From DASRHY01 sp046765875 (GTDB lineage Bacteria > Actinomycetota > Actinomycetes > Propionibacteriales > Kribbellaceae), in the NCBI GenBank assembly GCA_046765875.1, contig JBKPSJ010000066.1, positions 1 through 11,555 on the forward strand: 11,555 nt of DNA, read 5' to 3'. Made by a program: the position numbers and the translations under genes. Each line of letters starts with the position of its first letter. Position 1 is the stretch's first letter. Positions 1-5,041 of the stretch are shown in pieces. Below the pieces are notes generated by a model. That model did no database searches, was not told the origin of the DNA, and was given only the letters and a program-made list of their open reading frames with translations.

Positions 1-205
1 CCTCGAGATCCTGCGGGCAAGCGTTGATCAGCGAGCCGAACAGTCTCGAGTGGACCCGTTGGTGCATCCAGACCGGTGCGGGCGTCACGACGAGCACCCC
101 GTCGATGAGCTCGTAGCGGTGCCCGTCATCGGGCATCGCATCGAGGTCGGCCCGGGTGAACGGCCGGCCGGTTGGACCTGGGGTCACGGGCTCCAGTATG
201 GACAT
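1..205 (-). CDS. Uma2 family (DUF820) endonuclease, N-terminal part only
   Basis: This gene starts at ATG 205 on the minus strand and leaves the window at base 1, so only 68 residues are visible. The stretch DLDAMPDDGHRYELIDG, followed by VLVVTPAP and then HQRVHSRL, is the typical opening of Uma2/DUF820 proteins, a restriction-endonuclease-like (PD-(D/E)xK) fold common in actinobacteria and cyanobacteria. The start is supported by AAGGAGG (plus positions 210-216) four bases upstream of the ATG. The catalytic D/ExK residues lie further along the protein and cannot be checked here. It follows nfo on the same strand after 82 bp, so it could be cotranscribed, but a palindrome lies between them. 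The cellular role of Uma2 proteins is poorly known; nuclease activity is inferred from the fold. The family call is fairly safe. Confidence 0.8.
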   Translation of the reverse strand, partial: MSILEPVTPGPTGRPFTRADLDAMPDDGHRYELIDGVLVVTPAPVWMHQRVHSRLFGSLINACPQDLE

Positions 206-248
206 CACGCCTCCTTGGTGTCATGCATCACAAGGTTGGCGCAATCCG

Positions 249-262
249 CCGACGGCCGTCGG
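249..262. repeat. 14-bp perfect palindrome in the nfo-uma2 gap
   Basis: CCGACGGCCGTCGG is fully self-complementary. It sits 26 bp past the nfo stop codon and about 44 bp upstream of the Uma2-type start. As RNA it would give only a 5-bp stem with a GGCC loop and no U tract, so it is a weak terminator candidate. As DNA it could be a dimer-binding operator for the Uma2-type gene. In GC-rich DNA such palindromes also arise by chance. Confidence 0.3.
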
Positions 263-287
263 GCGTTATCCACAAGGGCTTTCGGCG

Positions 288-1085
288 TCAGAGGTGGGAG
301 CGGAGGAAGTCGATGTCGGCCTTCTGACCGTTGTCCGCGTTCGGCGTCTCGACGACCGCCGGCGCGCCCGCCTCGCGGATCACAGTCACGATGTCCATCG
401 GGTCGATATGCCCGGCGTCGAAGTTGCTGTGCCGGTCCGCGCCGGAGTCGAACTCGTCGCGCGATCCGTTGGCGTGCACCAGGTCGATCCGGCCGGTGAT
501 CGCCTTCACCCGCTCGACCACCGTCGCCAGCTCCTCGCCGCCGGCGTGGAAGTGGCAGGTGTCCAGGCAGAAGCCGACCCGGTCGAGATTCTCGTTCCCG
601 GCGGACTGGACCGCCTCCCACAGCCGGTCGATCTGGTCCAGGTGCCGGGCCATCGGGTTGTCGCCGCCGGCCGTGTTCTCGATCAGCAACGGGATCGGCA
701 GTTCCGCGCGTTCGATGCACTTGCGCCAGTTGTCGAACCCGATCGCCGCATCGTCCTCGACGTTCAGGTGACCGCCGTGCACGATCAGGCCCTTGGCACC
801 GACCTCGGCCGCGGCGTGCAGGTGCTGCTGGAGCAGCTTGCGGCTCGGGATCCGGATCCGGTTGTTCAGGGTCGGGATGTTCATCGGGTACGGCGAGTGG
901 ACGTACAGGTCGATGCCGTCCGCCTCGGCCTGTGCCTTGAGCGCCTCGGCGCCACCGGAGTAGACGACCTTCGGGCCCTTCCAGCTCTGCGGCGGGCCGA
1001 GGAAGAACTGCACCACGTCGGCCCCGCGGTCGGCGGCCTCGGCCAGCGGGTCCTCCTGGTCCACGTGTGCACCGATCTTCACCAT
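288..1085 (-). CDS. nfo: Deoxyribonuclease IV (endonuclease IV, AP endonuclease)
   Basis: This protein (265 aa) cuts the DNA backbone 5' of abasic sites in base-excision repair, using three zinc ions in a TIM barrel of the AP endonuclease 2 family. All nine expected metal ligands can be placed: H63, H103, E136, D175, H178, H204, D217, H219 and E246. They lie in the motifs HSPYPMN, VHGGH, LLIENTAGG, GFCLDTCH, HANGS, DRH and VETPN. Length is close to the family norm (about 280 aa). I chose ATG 1085, giving MVKIGAHVD, because homologs open at this first strand; the frame stays open to 1136, but those extra 17 residues are Pro/Arg-rich and unlike the family. The ribosome-binding site is weak. It lies 52 bp downstream of the Lrp-type gene on the same strand, with a GC hairpin between them. 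Nothing suggests damage to the gene. Confidence 0.93.
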   Translation of the reverse strand: MVKIGAHVDQEDPLAEAADRGADVVQFFLGPPQSWKGPKVVYSGGAEALKAQAEADGIDLYVHSPYPMNIPTLNNRIRIPSRKLLQQHLHAAAEVGAKGLIVHGGHLNVEDDAAIGFDNWRKCIERAELPIPLLIENTAGGDNPMARHLDQIDRLWEAVQSAGNENLDRVGFCLDTCHFHAGGEELATVVERVKAITGRIDLVHANGSRDEFDSGADRHSNFDAGHIDPMDIVTVIREAGAPAVVETPNADNGQKADIDFLRSHL

Positions 1086-1117
1086 GCCCGCCACTCTAGT
1101 TGCGGAGCGCGGGGGGT

Positions 1118-1136
1118 GTGGGGGGTCGTCCCCCAC
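1118..1136 (-). terminator. GC-rich hairpin between lrp-type gene and nfo
   Basis: On the minus strand a perfect 7-bp stem, GTGGGGG / CCCCCAC (1130-1136 with 1118-1124), with a 5-base loop begins one base after the lrp-type stop codon. No U tract follows. Such U-less hairpins are often found at actinobacterial gene ends and may terminate or attenuate transcription before nfo. The arms are homopolymeric G and C runs, so part of the complementarity could be fortuitous. Confidence 0.4.
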
Positions 1137-1137
1137 C

Positions 1138-1659
1138 TCATGACTCAGCCCGGCCTCCGACGTTCCAGCCCGCAGACCGGGTCACGGTACGGGCGGTCTC
1201 GGCGGGAGGCTCGACCGGGCGGCCCTCGTACTCGGTGGACAGCACCACGTGGGTGTTGATCTCGCCGTGCTCGCCGAGCCGTTCGAACAGTCCCTCCAGG
1301 TGCTCCATCGAGGTCACCCGGACCTTGAGCATCGTGCACGAGTTGCCGCTCAGCTTGTGGATCTCGACCACCTCGGGCAGGTCGCCGGCCTCGGTGGTCT
1401 TGAGCAGGCACCGGCCCGGCGAGCAGCGCATCTGGACGAATGCCGCCAGCGGCTGGCCGGCCCGGCGTGGGTCCACCTCGGCGCGGTACCCGCGGATCAC
1501 GCCGGACTCCTCCAGCCGGCGGACCCGTTCGGCGACCGCCGGCGGCGACAGGCTGACCCGCCGGCCGAGCTCGTTGTACGACAGCCGGCCGTCCTTCTGC
1601 AGTTCGGCGAGCAGCCGCCAGTCGGTCTGGTCGAGCTCCTTTTCCGATCGCAAGGTCAT
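1138..1659 (-). CDS. Lrp/AsnC family transcriptional regulator
   Basis: This is a 173-residue DNA-binding regulator. Residues about 8-60 form the Lrp-type winged helix-turn-helix (LDQTDWRLLAELQKDGRLSYNELGRR, then SPPAVAERVRRLEESGVIRGY). Residues about 65-145 match the RAM/AsnC effector-binding domain, with LSGNSCTMLKVRV and a closing region ending in VVLSTEYEGRP. Family members sense amino acids or other small molecules and form dimers to octamers. The frame is open to 1893, but the added residues run back through the divergent promoter region, and ATG 1659 gives the standard Lrp N-terminus. AGGGG lies almost against that ATG, too close for a normal Shine-Dalgarno. It is divergent from the MFS transporter across 94 bp holding an inverted repeat, the usual layout of a regulator controlling a transporter and itself. 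The ligand cannot be told from sequence. Confidence 0.9.
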   Translation of the reverse strand: MTLRSEKELDQTDWRLLAELQKDGRLSYNELGRRVSLSPPAVAERVRRLEESGVIRGYRAEVDPRRAGQPLAAFVQMRCSPGRCLLKTTEAGDLPEVVEIHKLSGNSCTMLKVRVTSMEHLEGLFERLGEHGEINTHVVLSTEYEGRPVEPPAETARTVTRSAGWNVGGRAES

Positions 1660-1704
1660 ACCCCTAGAGAACCTTTCGATCCGCCGGTCGGCAAGAGGTG
1701 ATGC

Positions 1705-1724
1705 CGTTGATCGTGCCTTCAACG
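1705..1724. promoter_or_regulatory. Candidate operator, CGTTGA-N8-TCAACG
   Basis: A perfect 6+6 inverted repeat with an 8-base spacer lies in the 94-bp gap between the divergent Lrp-type and MFS genes. Its right arm overlaps the putative -35 hexamer of the transporter promoter. A dyad here fits a dimeric regulator, most simply the neighbouring Lrp-type protein. Lrp sites are usually degenerate and AT-rich, so this assignment is inference from position and symmetry. Confidence 0.45.
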
Positions 1725-1746
1725 AGCGGCCGCGCTTTCTTACCGT
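1718..1746 (+). promoter_or_regulatory. Putative promoter of the MFS gene, possibly leaderless
   Basis: TTCAAC (1718-1723) and TACCGT (1741-1746) are separated by 17 bp, a fair sigma-A-type pair for a high-GC actinomycete. The -10 element ends 7 bases before ATG 1754, so transcription would begin at or one base before the start codon. This agrees with the absence of any Shine-Dalgarno there. Leaderless mRNAs are frequent in actinobacteria. Confidence 0.4.
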
Positions 1747-1753
1747 CGTACAC

Positions 1754-2989
1754 ATGACAAAGCCACTGGTCGCCTCAGCAGCCCTGATGAACGCCGCGAT
1801 GGTGTCGGCGAGCGCGACGAGCACGATCGTCGTCGCCGACCTGGTCGGACCCGGTGCCGGTGGTCTGCCGAACACCGCCGGTGTGCTCGGCACCGCCGCC
1901 GGCGCGGTCGCGATCGGGCGGCTGACGCGCCGGCTCGGCCGCCCCGCCGCGCTGTGGTCGGGTTACCTGGCCTCGGCGGTCGGCGGTGTCCTCACGGTCG
2001 CCTCGGTCGTGTTCGGCCAGCTGATGTGGCTGTTCGCGGGCATGCTGCTGCTCGGCGCCGGAAATGCTGCCGCGCTGTTGTCCCGGTACGCCGCCGCCGA
2101 CCTGGCCGCACCGTCTCACCGTGCCGCCGCGATGGCGACGATCGTGTGGGCCGGCACCGCCGGAGCCGTGGTAGGGCCGCTGCTGCTCGAGCCGAGCGAA
2201 CATGCCGCCGCGGGATTCGGCCTGCCGTCGGAGGCGGGCCCGTTCCTGCTGGCGGCGATCGCGACCGCCGGGGCCACGCTCGTGATCAGCAGGTTCCGGT
2301 ACGTTCCAGGCCAGCGTTCCAGGTACGTCGTACCGGCAGCCGCTCGGGCACGTCGTACGCGGACGATGCCGGTCCGGCTGGCGGCCGCGGCGATGATGGT
2401 CGCTCAGGTCGTGATGGTCGCGGTGATGACGGCTGTCCCGGTGCACGCGCACCACCACGGGCAGGGCATGAGTGTGCTCGGGCTGATGCTGTCGGCGCAC
2501 ACGTTCGGGATGTTCGCGCTGTCGCCGCTGACCGGCCGGCTGATCGACCGGGTCGGCTCGCAGCCGGTAGCAGTGGCTGGCGCCATGCTTCTGGCCGCCG
2601 CGGCGGTCGTCGTCGCGCTACCGGTGGGCGGCGGATTGCTGACGGTGACGCTGTTCGCGCTCGGGTACGGCTGGAACCTCTGCTACGTCAGTGGCAGCGC
2701 CGCCCTCGCCCGAGCCGGCAGTGGCGAGCAGGCGCAGAGCCGGACCGGACTGGAGGGCCCGCGGCTGGAGAGCGTCGTCGAGGCCTGGGCCTGGACGGTG
2801 TCGGCGGCGGCGACCGCGGCGTCCACTCTGCTGTTCAGCGCTGGTGGCGGGTTCCGGCTACTGTCCCTGGTCAGCCTGGTGCTGCTGATCCCGCTGCTGA
2901 CCGCGCTTGCCACGCGGCGCGGGCCTGTGGACGACGATTCAGCGGTACGGCGCGACGCTGGTACGCTGTCTGCGACGCCCGGTCGTTAG
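1754..2989 (+). CDS. MFS transporter
   Basis: This 411-residue integral membrane protein has long hydrophobic segments spread over its whole length, consistent with 12 helices in two halves. Motif A of the major facilitator superfamily is present as GRLTRRLGRP (residues 55-64) and again at the start of the second half as GRLIDRVG (261-268). The basic stretch at 186-204 is the probable central cytoplasmic loop. The segment HHHGQGMSVLGLMLSAHTFG followed by MFALSPLTGRL (about 233-263) is typical of one actinobacterial MFS subgroup. ATG 1754 opens directly before the first hydrophobic segment; the open frame reaches back to 1100, but that part is the antisense of the Lrp-type gene. No ribosome-binding site is visible, which fits a leaderless message. 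Substrate unknown; drug or metabolite export under Lrp control is plausible. Confidence 0.88.
   Translation: MTKPLVASAALMNAAMVSASATSTIVVADLVGPGAGGLPNTAGVLGTAAGAVAIGRLTRRLGRPAALWSGYLASAVGGVLTVASVVFGQLMWLFAGMLLLGAGNAAALLSRYAAADLAAPSHRAAAMATIVWAGTAGAVVGPLLLEPSEHAAAGFGLPSEAGPFLLAAIATAGATLVISRFRYVPGQRSRYVVPAAARARRTRTMPVRLAAAAMMVAQVVMVAVMTAVPVHAHHHGQGMSVLGLMLSAHTFGMFALSPLTGRLIDRVGSQPVAVAGAMLLAAAAVVVALPVGGGLLTVTLFALGYGWNLCYVSGSAALARAGSGEQAQSRTGLEGPRLESVVEAWAWTVSAAATAASTLLFSAGGGFRLLSLVSLVLLIPLLTALATRRGPVDDDSAVRRDAGTLSATPGR
2938..2967 (+). promoter_or_regulatory. Putative promoter for the rpsF operon
   Basis: TTCAGC (2938-2943) and TACGCT (2962-2967) with an 18-bp spacer lie inside the 3' end of the MFS gene. 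Initiation near 2974 would give a leader of about 135 bases, long enough to contain the structured element before rpsF. The match to consensus is moderate, and no other candidate stood out. Confidence 0.3.
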
Positions 2990-2996
2990 GACCGGG
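2978..2996 (+). terminator. Stem-loop at the MFS stop codon
   Basis: CCCGGTC (2978-2984) and GACCGGG (2990-2996) form a perfect 7-bp stem. The 5-base loop GTTAG carries the MFS stop codon TAG. CTCGTTTCT follows, a weak T-rich tail. It may terminate MFS transcription, or be the first structure of the rpsF leader if transcription starts near 2974. Confidence 0.45.
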
Positions 2997-3055
2997 CTCG
3001 TTTCTGATCTGATGGCGGCGATCCGATGCCGCAAGACGATCGGGAGATGCATCGC

Positions 3056-3098
3056 CCTCCTGTCACGGAGAGACCGTGACCGCCGAGTCCGAAGGAGG
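3056..3098 (+). promoter_or_regulatory. S6:S18-binding leader motif of rpsF (autoregulatory RNA)
   Basis: CCTCCT (3056-3061) pairs with AGGAGG (3093-3098), which is the rpsF Shine-Dalgarno. Directly inside, GTCACGG (3062-3068) and CCGTGAC (3074-3080) form a 7-bp hairpin with loop AGAGA. The remaining 12 bases on the 3' side (3081-3092) bulge out and contain CCG twice (3083-3085 and 3089-3091). A CCG presented in a bulge between a stem and a hairpin is the published description of the S6:S18 complex-binding motif in rpsF leaders, which mimics the S6:S18 site on 16S rRNA. Binding of surplus S6:S18 would stabilise the fold and hide the Shine-Dalgarno. Pairing and bulge are read from the sequence; repression here is inferred from the family. 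Confidence 0.75.
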
Positions 3099-3109
3099 TG
3101 GAGCCGCGT

Positions 3110-3400
3110 ATGCGTCGCTATGAGGTGATGGTGATCCTCGACCCCGAGCTCGAGGAGCGCACCGTCGAACCGTCCCTCGACCAGTACCTGAACATCGTCC
3201 GCGAGGACGGCGGCAAGGTCGAGAAGCTCGACATCTGGGGCCGTCGCAAGCTGGCCTATGACATCAAGAAGAAGGCCGAAGGCATTTATGCCGTCATCGA
3301 CCTGACCGCTGAGCCGGCCGTGGTGAAGGAGCTGGACCGTCAGCTGACGCTGAACGAGTCCGTGCTGCGTACCAAGGTCCTCCGCCCCGACCAGCACTGA
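3110..3400 (+). CDS. rpsF: 30S ribosomal protein S6
   Basis: S6 binds the central domain of 16S rRNA as a heterodimer with S18. This copy is 96 residues, the usual bacterial length. It shows the S6 ferredoxin-like fold pattern: MRRYEVMVILDP at strand 1, the GGKVEKLDIWGRRKLAY segment at residues 34-50, and NESVLRTKVL near the end. ATG 3110 is chosen over an in-frame GTG at 3098 because that GTG lies inside the AGGAGGTG ribosome-binding site; the chosen start is 11 bases beyond AGGAGG. It is the first gene of an rpsF-ssb-rpsR-rplI operon, and its leader carries the candidate S6:S18 autoregulatory RNA. No anomalies. Confidence 0.97.
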   Translation: MRRYEVMVILDPELEERTVEPSLDQYLNIVREDGGKVEKLDIWGRRKLAYDIKKKAEGIYAVIDLTAEPAVVKELDRQLTLNESVLRTKVLRPDQH

Positions 3401-3406
3401 CACCGG

Positions 3407-3452
3407 GACTGTCGGCGGCCTGCGTCAGGGTCGGTAGTGGCCGAGGACAGTC
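3407..3452 (+). promoter_or_regulatory. Interrupted RNA helix between rpsF and ssb
   Basis: GACTGTC (3407-3413) pairs with GACAGTC (3446-3452). After a 2x2 internal loop (GG opposite AG), CGGCC (3416-3420) pairs with GGCCG (3439-3443). This gives 12 base pairs closed by an 18-base loop. It fills most of the 80-bp gap and ends 28 bases before the ssb ATG, leaving the ssb ribosome-binding site free. There is no U tract, so a processing site or a partial attenuator setting the rpsF to ssb ratio is more likely than a full terminator. Function is not known. Confidence 0.5.
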
Positions 3453-3480
3453 ACACCCGAATCAGGTAGGAGGAACGGCA

Positions 3481-4038
3481 ATGGCAGGCGAAACCGTCAT
3501 CACCCTCGTCGGCAACCTGGTCGACGACCCGGAGCTGAGGTTCACGCCGTCGGGTGCCGCCGTCGCGAACTTCCGCGTCGCCTCGACGCCGCGGACCTAC
3601 GACCGGCAGAGCGGGGAGTGGAAGGACGGCGAGTCGCTGTTCATCAGCTGCTCGGTGTGGCGCCAGGCCGCGGAGAACGTCGCGGAGTCGTTGCAGCGCG
3701 GTACGCGGGTGATCGTGCAGGGCCGGCTGAAGTCGCGCTCGTACGAGACCCGTGACGGCGAGAAGCGCACCGTGTTCGAGATCGACGTCGACGAGGTCGG
3801 TCCGAGCCTGCGCAACGCCACCGCCAAGGTCAACAAGACCACGCGGTCCGGCCCCGGGGGCGACTCCGGCGGCGGGTACGGCAGTGGCGGCAGTGGCGGC
3901 AGTGGCGGTGGCGGCGGCCAGCAGAACGACCCGTGGGCCACGCCGCAGGGCGGTGGCCAGGGTCAGGGCGGCGGCCAGCAGCAGAACGACCCCTGGGCGA
4001 ACCAGGGCGGCGGCTCGATGGACGAGCCCCCGTTCTGA
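3481..4038 (+). CDS. ssb: Single-stranded DNA-binding protein
   Basis: This 185-residue SSB coats single-stranded DNA during replication, repair and recombination. Residues 1-112 are the OB-fold domain, with the standard opening ETVITLVGNLVDDPELRFTP, the FISCSVWRQAAENVAESL helix region and GTRVIVQGRL. Residues about 120-180 are a disordered Gly/Ser/Gln linker containing two copies of QQNDPWA (147-153 and 167-173). The last residues, MDEPPF, are the acidic tip that recruits partner proteins, the actinobacterial counterpart of E. coli DDDIPF. AGGAGGAA just upstream supports ATG 3481. Its place between rpsF and rpsR is the conserved bacterial order. Actinobacteria often carry a second ssb elsewhere; this one, with the acidic tip and in the ribosomal operon, should be the essential SsbA. 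Confidence 0.97.
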   Translation: MAGETVITLVGNLVDDPELRFTPSGAAVANFRVASTPRTYDRQSGEWKDGESLFISCSVWRQAAENVAESLQRGTRVIVQGRLKSRSYETRDGEKRTVFEIDVDEVGPSLRNATAKVNKTTRSGPGGDSGGGYGSGGSGGSGGGGGQQNDPWATPQGGGQGQGGGQQQNDPWANQGGGSMDEPPF

Positions 4039-4070
4039 TCACCCGTACATCAACAACACAGATGACCATT

Positions 4071-4085
4071 CCGGCTTGAAGCCGG
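4071..4085 (+). repeat. Small hairpin upstream of rpsR
   Basis: CCGGCTT and AAGCCGG flank a single G, so as RNA a 5-bp CCGGC/GCCGG stem with loop TTGAA can form. It lies in the 72-bp ssb-rpsR gap and ends 5 bases before the purine-rich ribosome-binding site of rpsR. It could tune rpsR translation or mark a processing site; the stem is short enough to be chance. Confidence 0.3.
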
Positions 4086-4110
4086 GCTCTGGAAGGAAGA
4101 GAGCACCACA

Positions 4111-4344
4111 ATGGCCAAGATCATTCGGAAGCCGAAGAAGAAGGTATGCGGCTTCTGCAAGGACAAGAGCCCGTACGTCGACTACAAGGACACCGCGTTG
4201 CTGCGCAAGTTCATCTCGGACCGCGGCAAGATCCGTGCCCGCCGGGTGACCGGGAACTGCGTGCAGCACCAGCGCGACGTCGCCACCGCCATCAAGAACG
4301 CTCGCGAGGTGGCCCTGCTGCCGTACACGAGCACGGCGCGCTGA
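4111..4344 (+). CDS. rpsR: 30S ribosomal protein S18, zinc-binding (C+) type
   Basis: S18 pairs with S6 on the 30S platform. This copy is 77 residues with the conserved core YVDYKDTALLRKFISDRGKI and the closing RDVATAIKNAREVALLPY. C13 and C16 (CGFC) with C50 and H53 (CVQH) are the metal ligands of the C+ form. Many actinobacteria also hold a zinc-free C- paralog under Zur control elsewhere, so this is probably the copy used when zinc is ample; the second copy is not in this window. The start is ATG 4111, after a purine-rich GGAAGGAAGAG. rplI follows after 14 bp. Confidence 0.97.
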   Translation: MAKIIRKPKKKVCGFCKDKSPYVDYKDTALLRKFISDRGKIRARRVTGNCVQHQRDVATAIKNAREVALLPYTSTAR

Positions 4345-4358
4345 GGGAGGCCGGACTG

Positions 4359-4805
4359 ATGAAGCTCATCCTGACCCAGGAGATCGAGGGCCTCGGCACC
4401 CCCGGTGACATCGTCGAGGTCAAGGACGGCTACGGCCGCAACTACCTCGTTCCGCGCGGCCTGGCGATCGGCTGGACCAAGGGCGCCGAGAAGCAGATCC
4501 AGACCATCCGGCGCGCCCGCGACGCCCGCGCGATCAAGGGCAAGGAGCACGCCACCGAGGTCAAGGTCCAGCTCGAGCAGCTGCGGGTCAAGCTCGACGT
4601 CAAGGCCGGCGAGAAGGGCAGGCTGTTCGGCTCGGTCACCCCCGCCGACGTCGCGGGCGCGATCAAGGCGTCCGGCGGCCCGCTGGTCGAGCGCCGCGCG
4701 ATCGAGATCGCCGCGCCGATCAAGACCACCGGCCAGCACGAGGTGTCGGTGCAGTTGCACCCGGAGGTCGCCGCGACCGTCAAGCTCGACGTCGTCGCCG
4801 GCTGA
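4359..4805 (+). CDS. rplI: 50S ribosomal protein L9
   Basis: L9 binds domain V of 23S rRNA and helps hold the reading frame. The 148 residues match the family length. The N-terminal domain (about 1-52) carries MKLILTQEIEGLGTPGDIVE, VKDGYGRNYLVPRGLA and the start of the long connecting helix, and the C-terminal RNA-binding domain (about 78-148) includes GRLFGSVTPADV. GGGAGG (4345-4350) lies eight bases before ATG 4359 and confirms that start over a longer open frame that overlaps rpsR. It is the last gene of the operon and is followed after 25 bp by a strong hairpin. In many actinobacteria dnaB comes soon after rplI; here a convergent gene pair and a secretion-type locus follow instead. Confidence 0.97.
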   Translation: MKLILTQEIEGLGTPGDIVEVKDGYGRNYLVPRGLAIGWTKGAEKQIQTIRRARDARAIKGKEHATEVKVQLEQLRVKLDVKAGEKGRLFGSVTPADVAGAIKASGGPLVERRAIEIAAPIKTTGQHEVSVQLHPEVAATVKLDVVAG

Positions 4806-4830
4806 CTCAACCGGTACCAAACGCAGAAGG

Positions 4831-4855
4831 CTCCCGCGTCCCAAGGACGCGGGAG
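4831..4855. terminator. Strong hairpin terminator, probably bidirectional
   Basis: CTCCCGCGTCC (4831-4841) and GGACGCGGGAG (4845-4855) form a perfect 11-bp stem with a 3-base loop. It lies between the rplI stop at 4805 and the stop of the convergent minus-strand gene at 4871, so it can end transcripts from both sides. TCTCG follows on the plus side and CCTTCTGCG on the minus side, so there is no real U tract, as is usual in high-GC actinobacteria. Confidence 0.85.
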
Positions 4856-4870
4856 TCTCGCATGTCGGAG

Positions 4871-5041
4871 TCACAGCGGCTCGGGGGCGGGCCAGTCGAT
4901 CGGCTGCGGGTCGGTCGAGTCGCCACCTGCCGGAGCCTCGATGGACGGCCAGTCCGTCGGCTCCGGATCATCGGCGTACGCGACGCCGCGGGTCAGCAGC
5001 AGCGCCGTGCAGGCGAACACCGCCGCGATCCGCCGCCTCAT
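4871..5041 (-). CDS. Small exported protein with two DW motifs (unknown function)
   Basis: This 56-residue protein is not a family I recognise. Residues 1-23 look like a Sec signal peptide: RRR, then a hydrophobic stretch AAVFACTALLL, ending at VAYA with likely cleavage before DD. The mature part is only about 33 residues, acidic and Pro-rich, and consists of two related blocks, DPEPTDWPSIEAP and DPQPIDWPAPEP, around a GGDST linker. Its ATG (5041) overlaps the TGA of the upstream beta-propeller gene as ATGA, so the two are translationally coupled and likely work together outside the membrane. It stops 16 bp before the shared terminator. The overlap, signal peptide and internal repeat make it a credible gene despite its size. 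Confidence 0.72.
   Translation of the reverse strand: MRRRIAAVFACTALLLTRGVAYADDPEPTDWPSIEAPAGGDSTDPQPIDWPAPEPL

Noticed and set aside
156..1259. Long plus-strand open frame (367 codons) opposite nfo
   Set aside because: It is the antisense of nfo and part of the lrp-type gene, has a composition typical of GC-rich shadow frames, and shows no recognisable domain. The minus-strand protein carries all nine zinc ligands.
1100..1753. N-terminal extension of the MFS frame back to 1100
   Set aside because: The extra 218 residues are Ser/Arg-rich, antisense to the Lrp-type gene and unlike any transporter N-terminus. The membrane protein clearly begins at ATG 1754.
1660..1893. Upstream extension of the Lrp-type frame
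   Set aside because: It would run through the divergent promoter and into the MFS gene, and Lrp proteins start a few residues before the HTH.
3098..3109. GTG 3098 as the rpsF start
   Set aside because: This GTG lies inside the AGGAGGTG Shine-Dalgarno. ATG 3110 gives the canonical S6 N-terminus.
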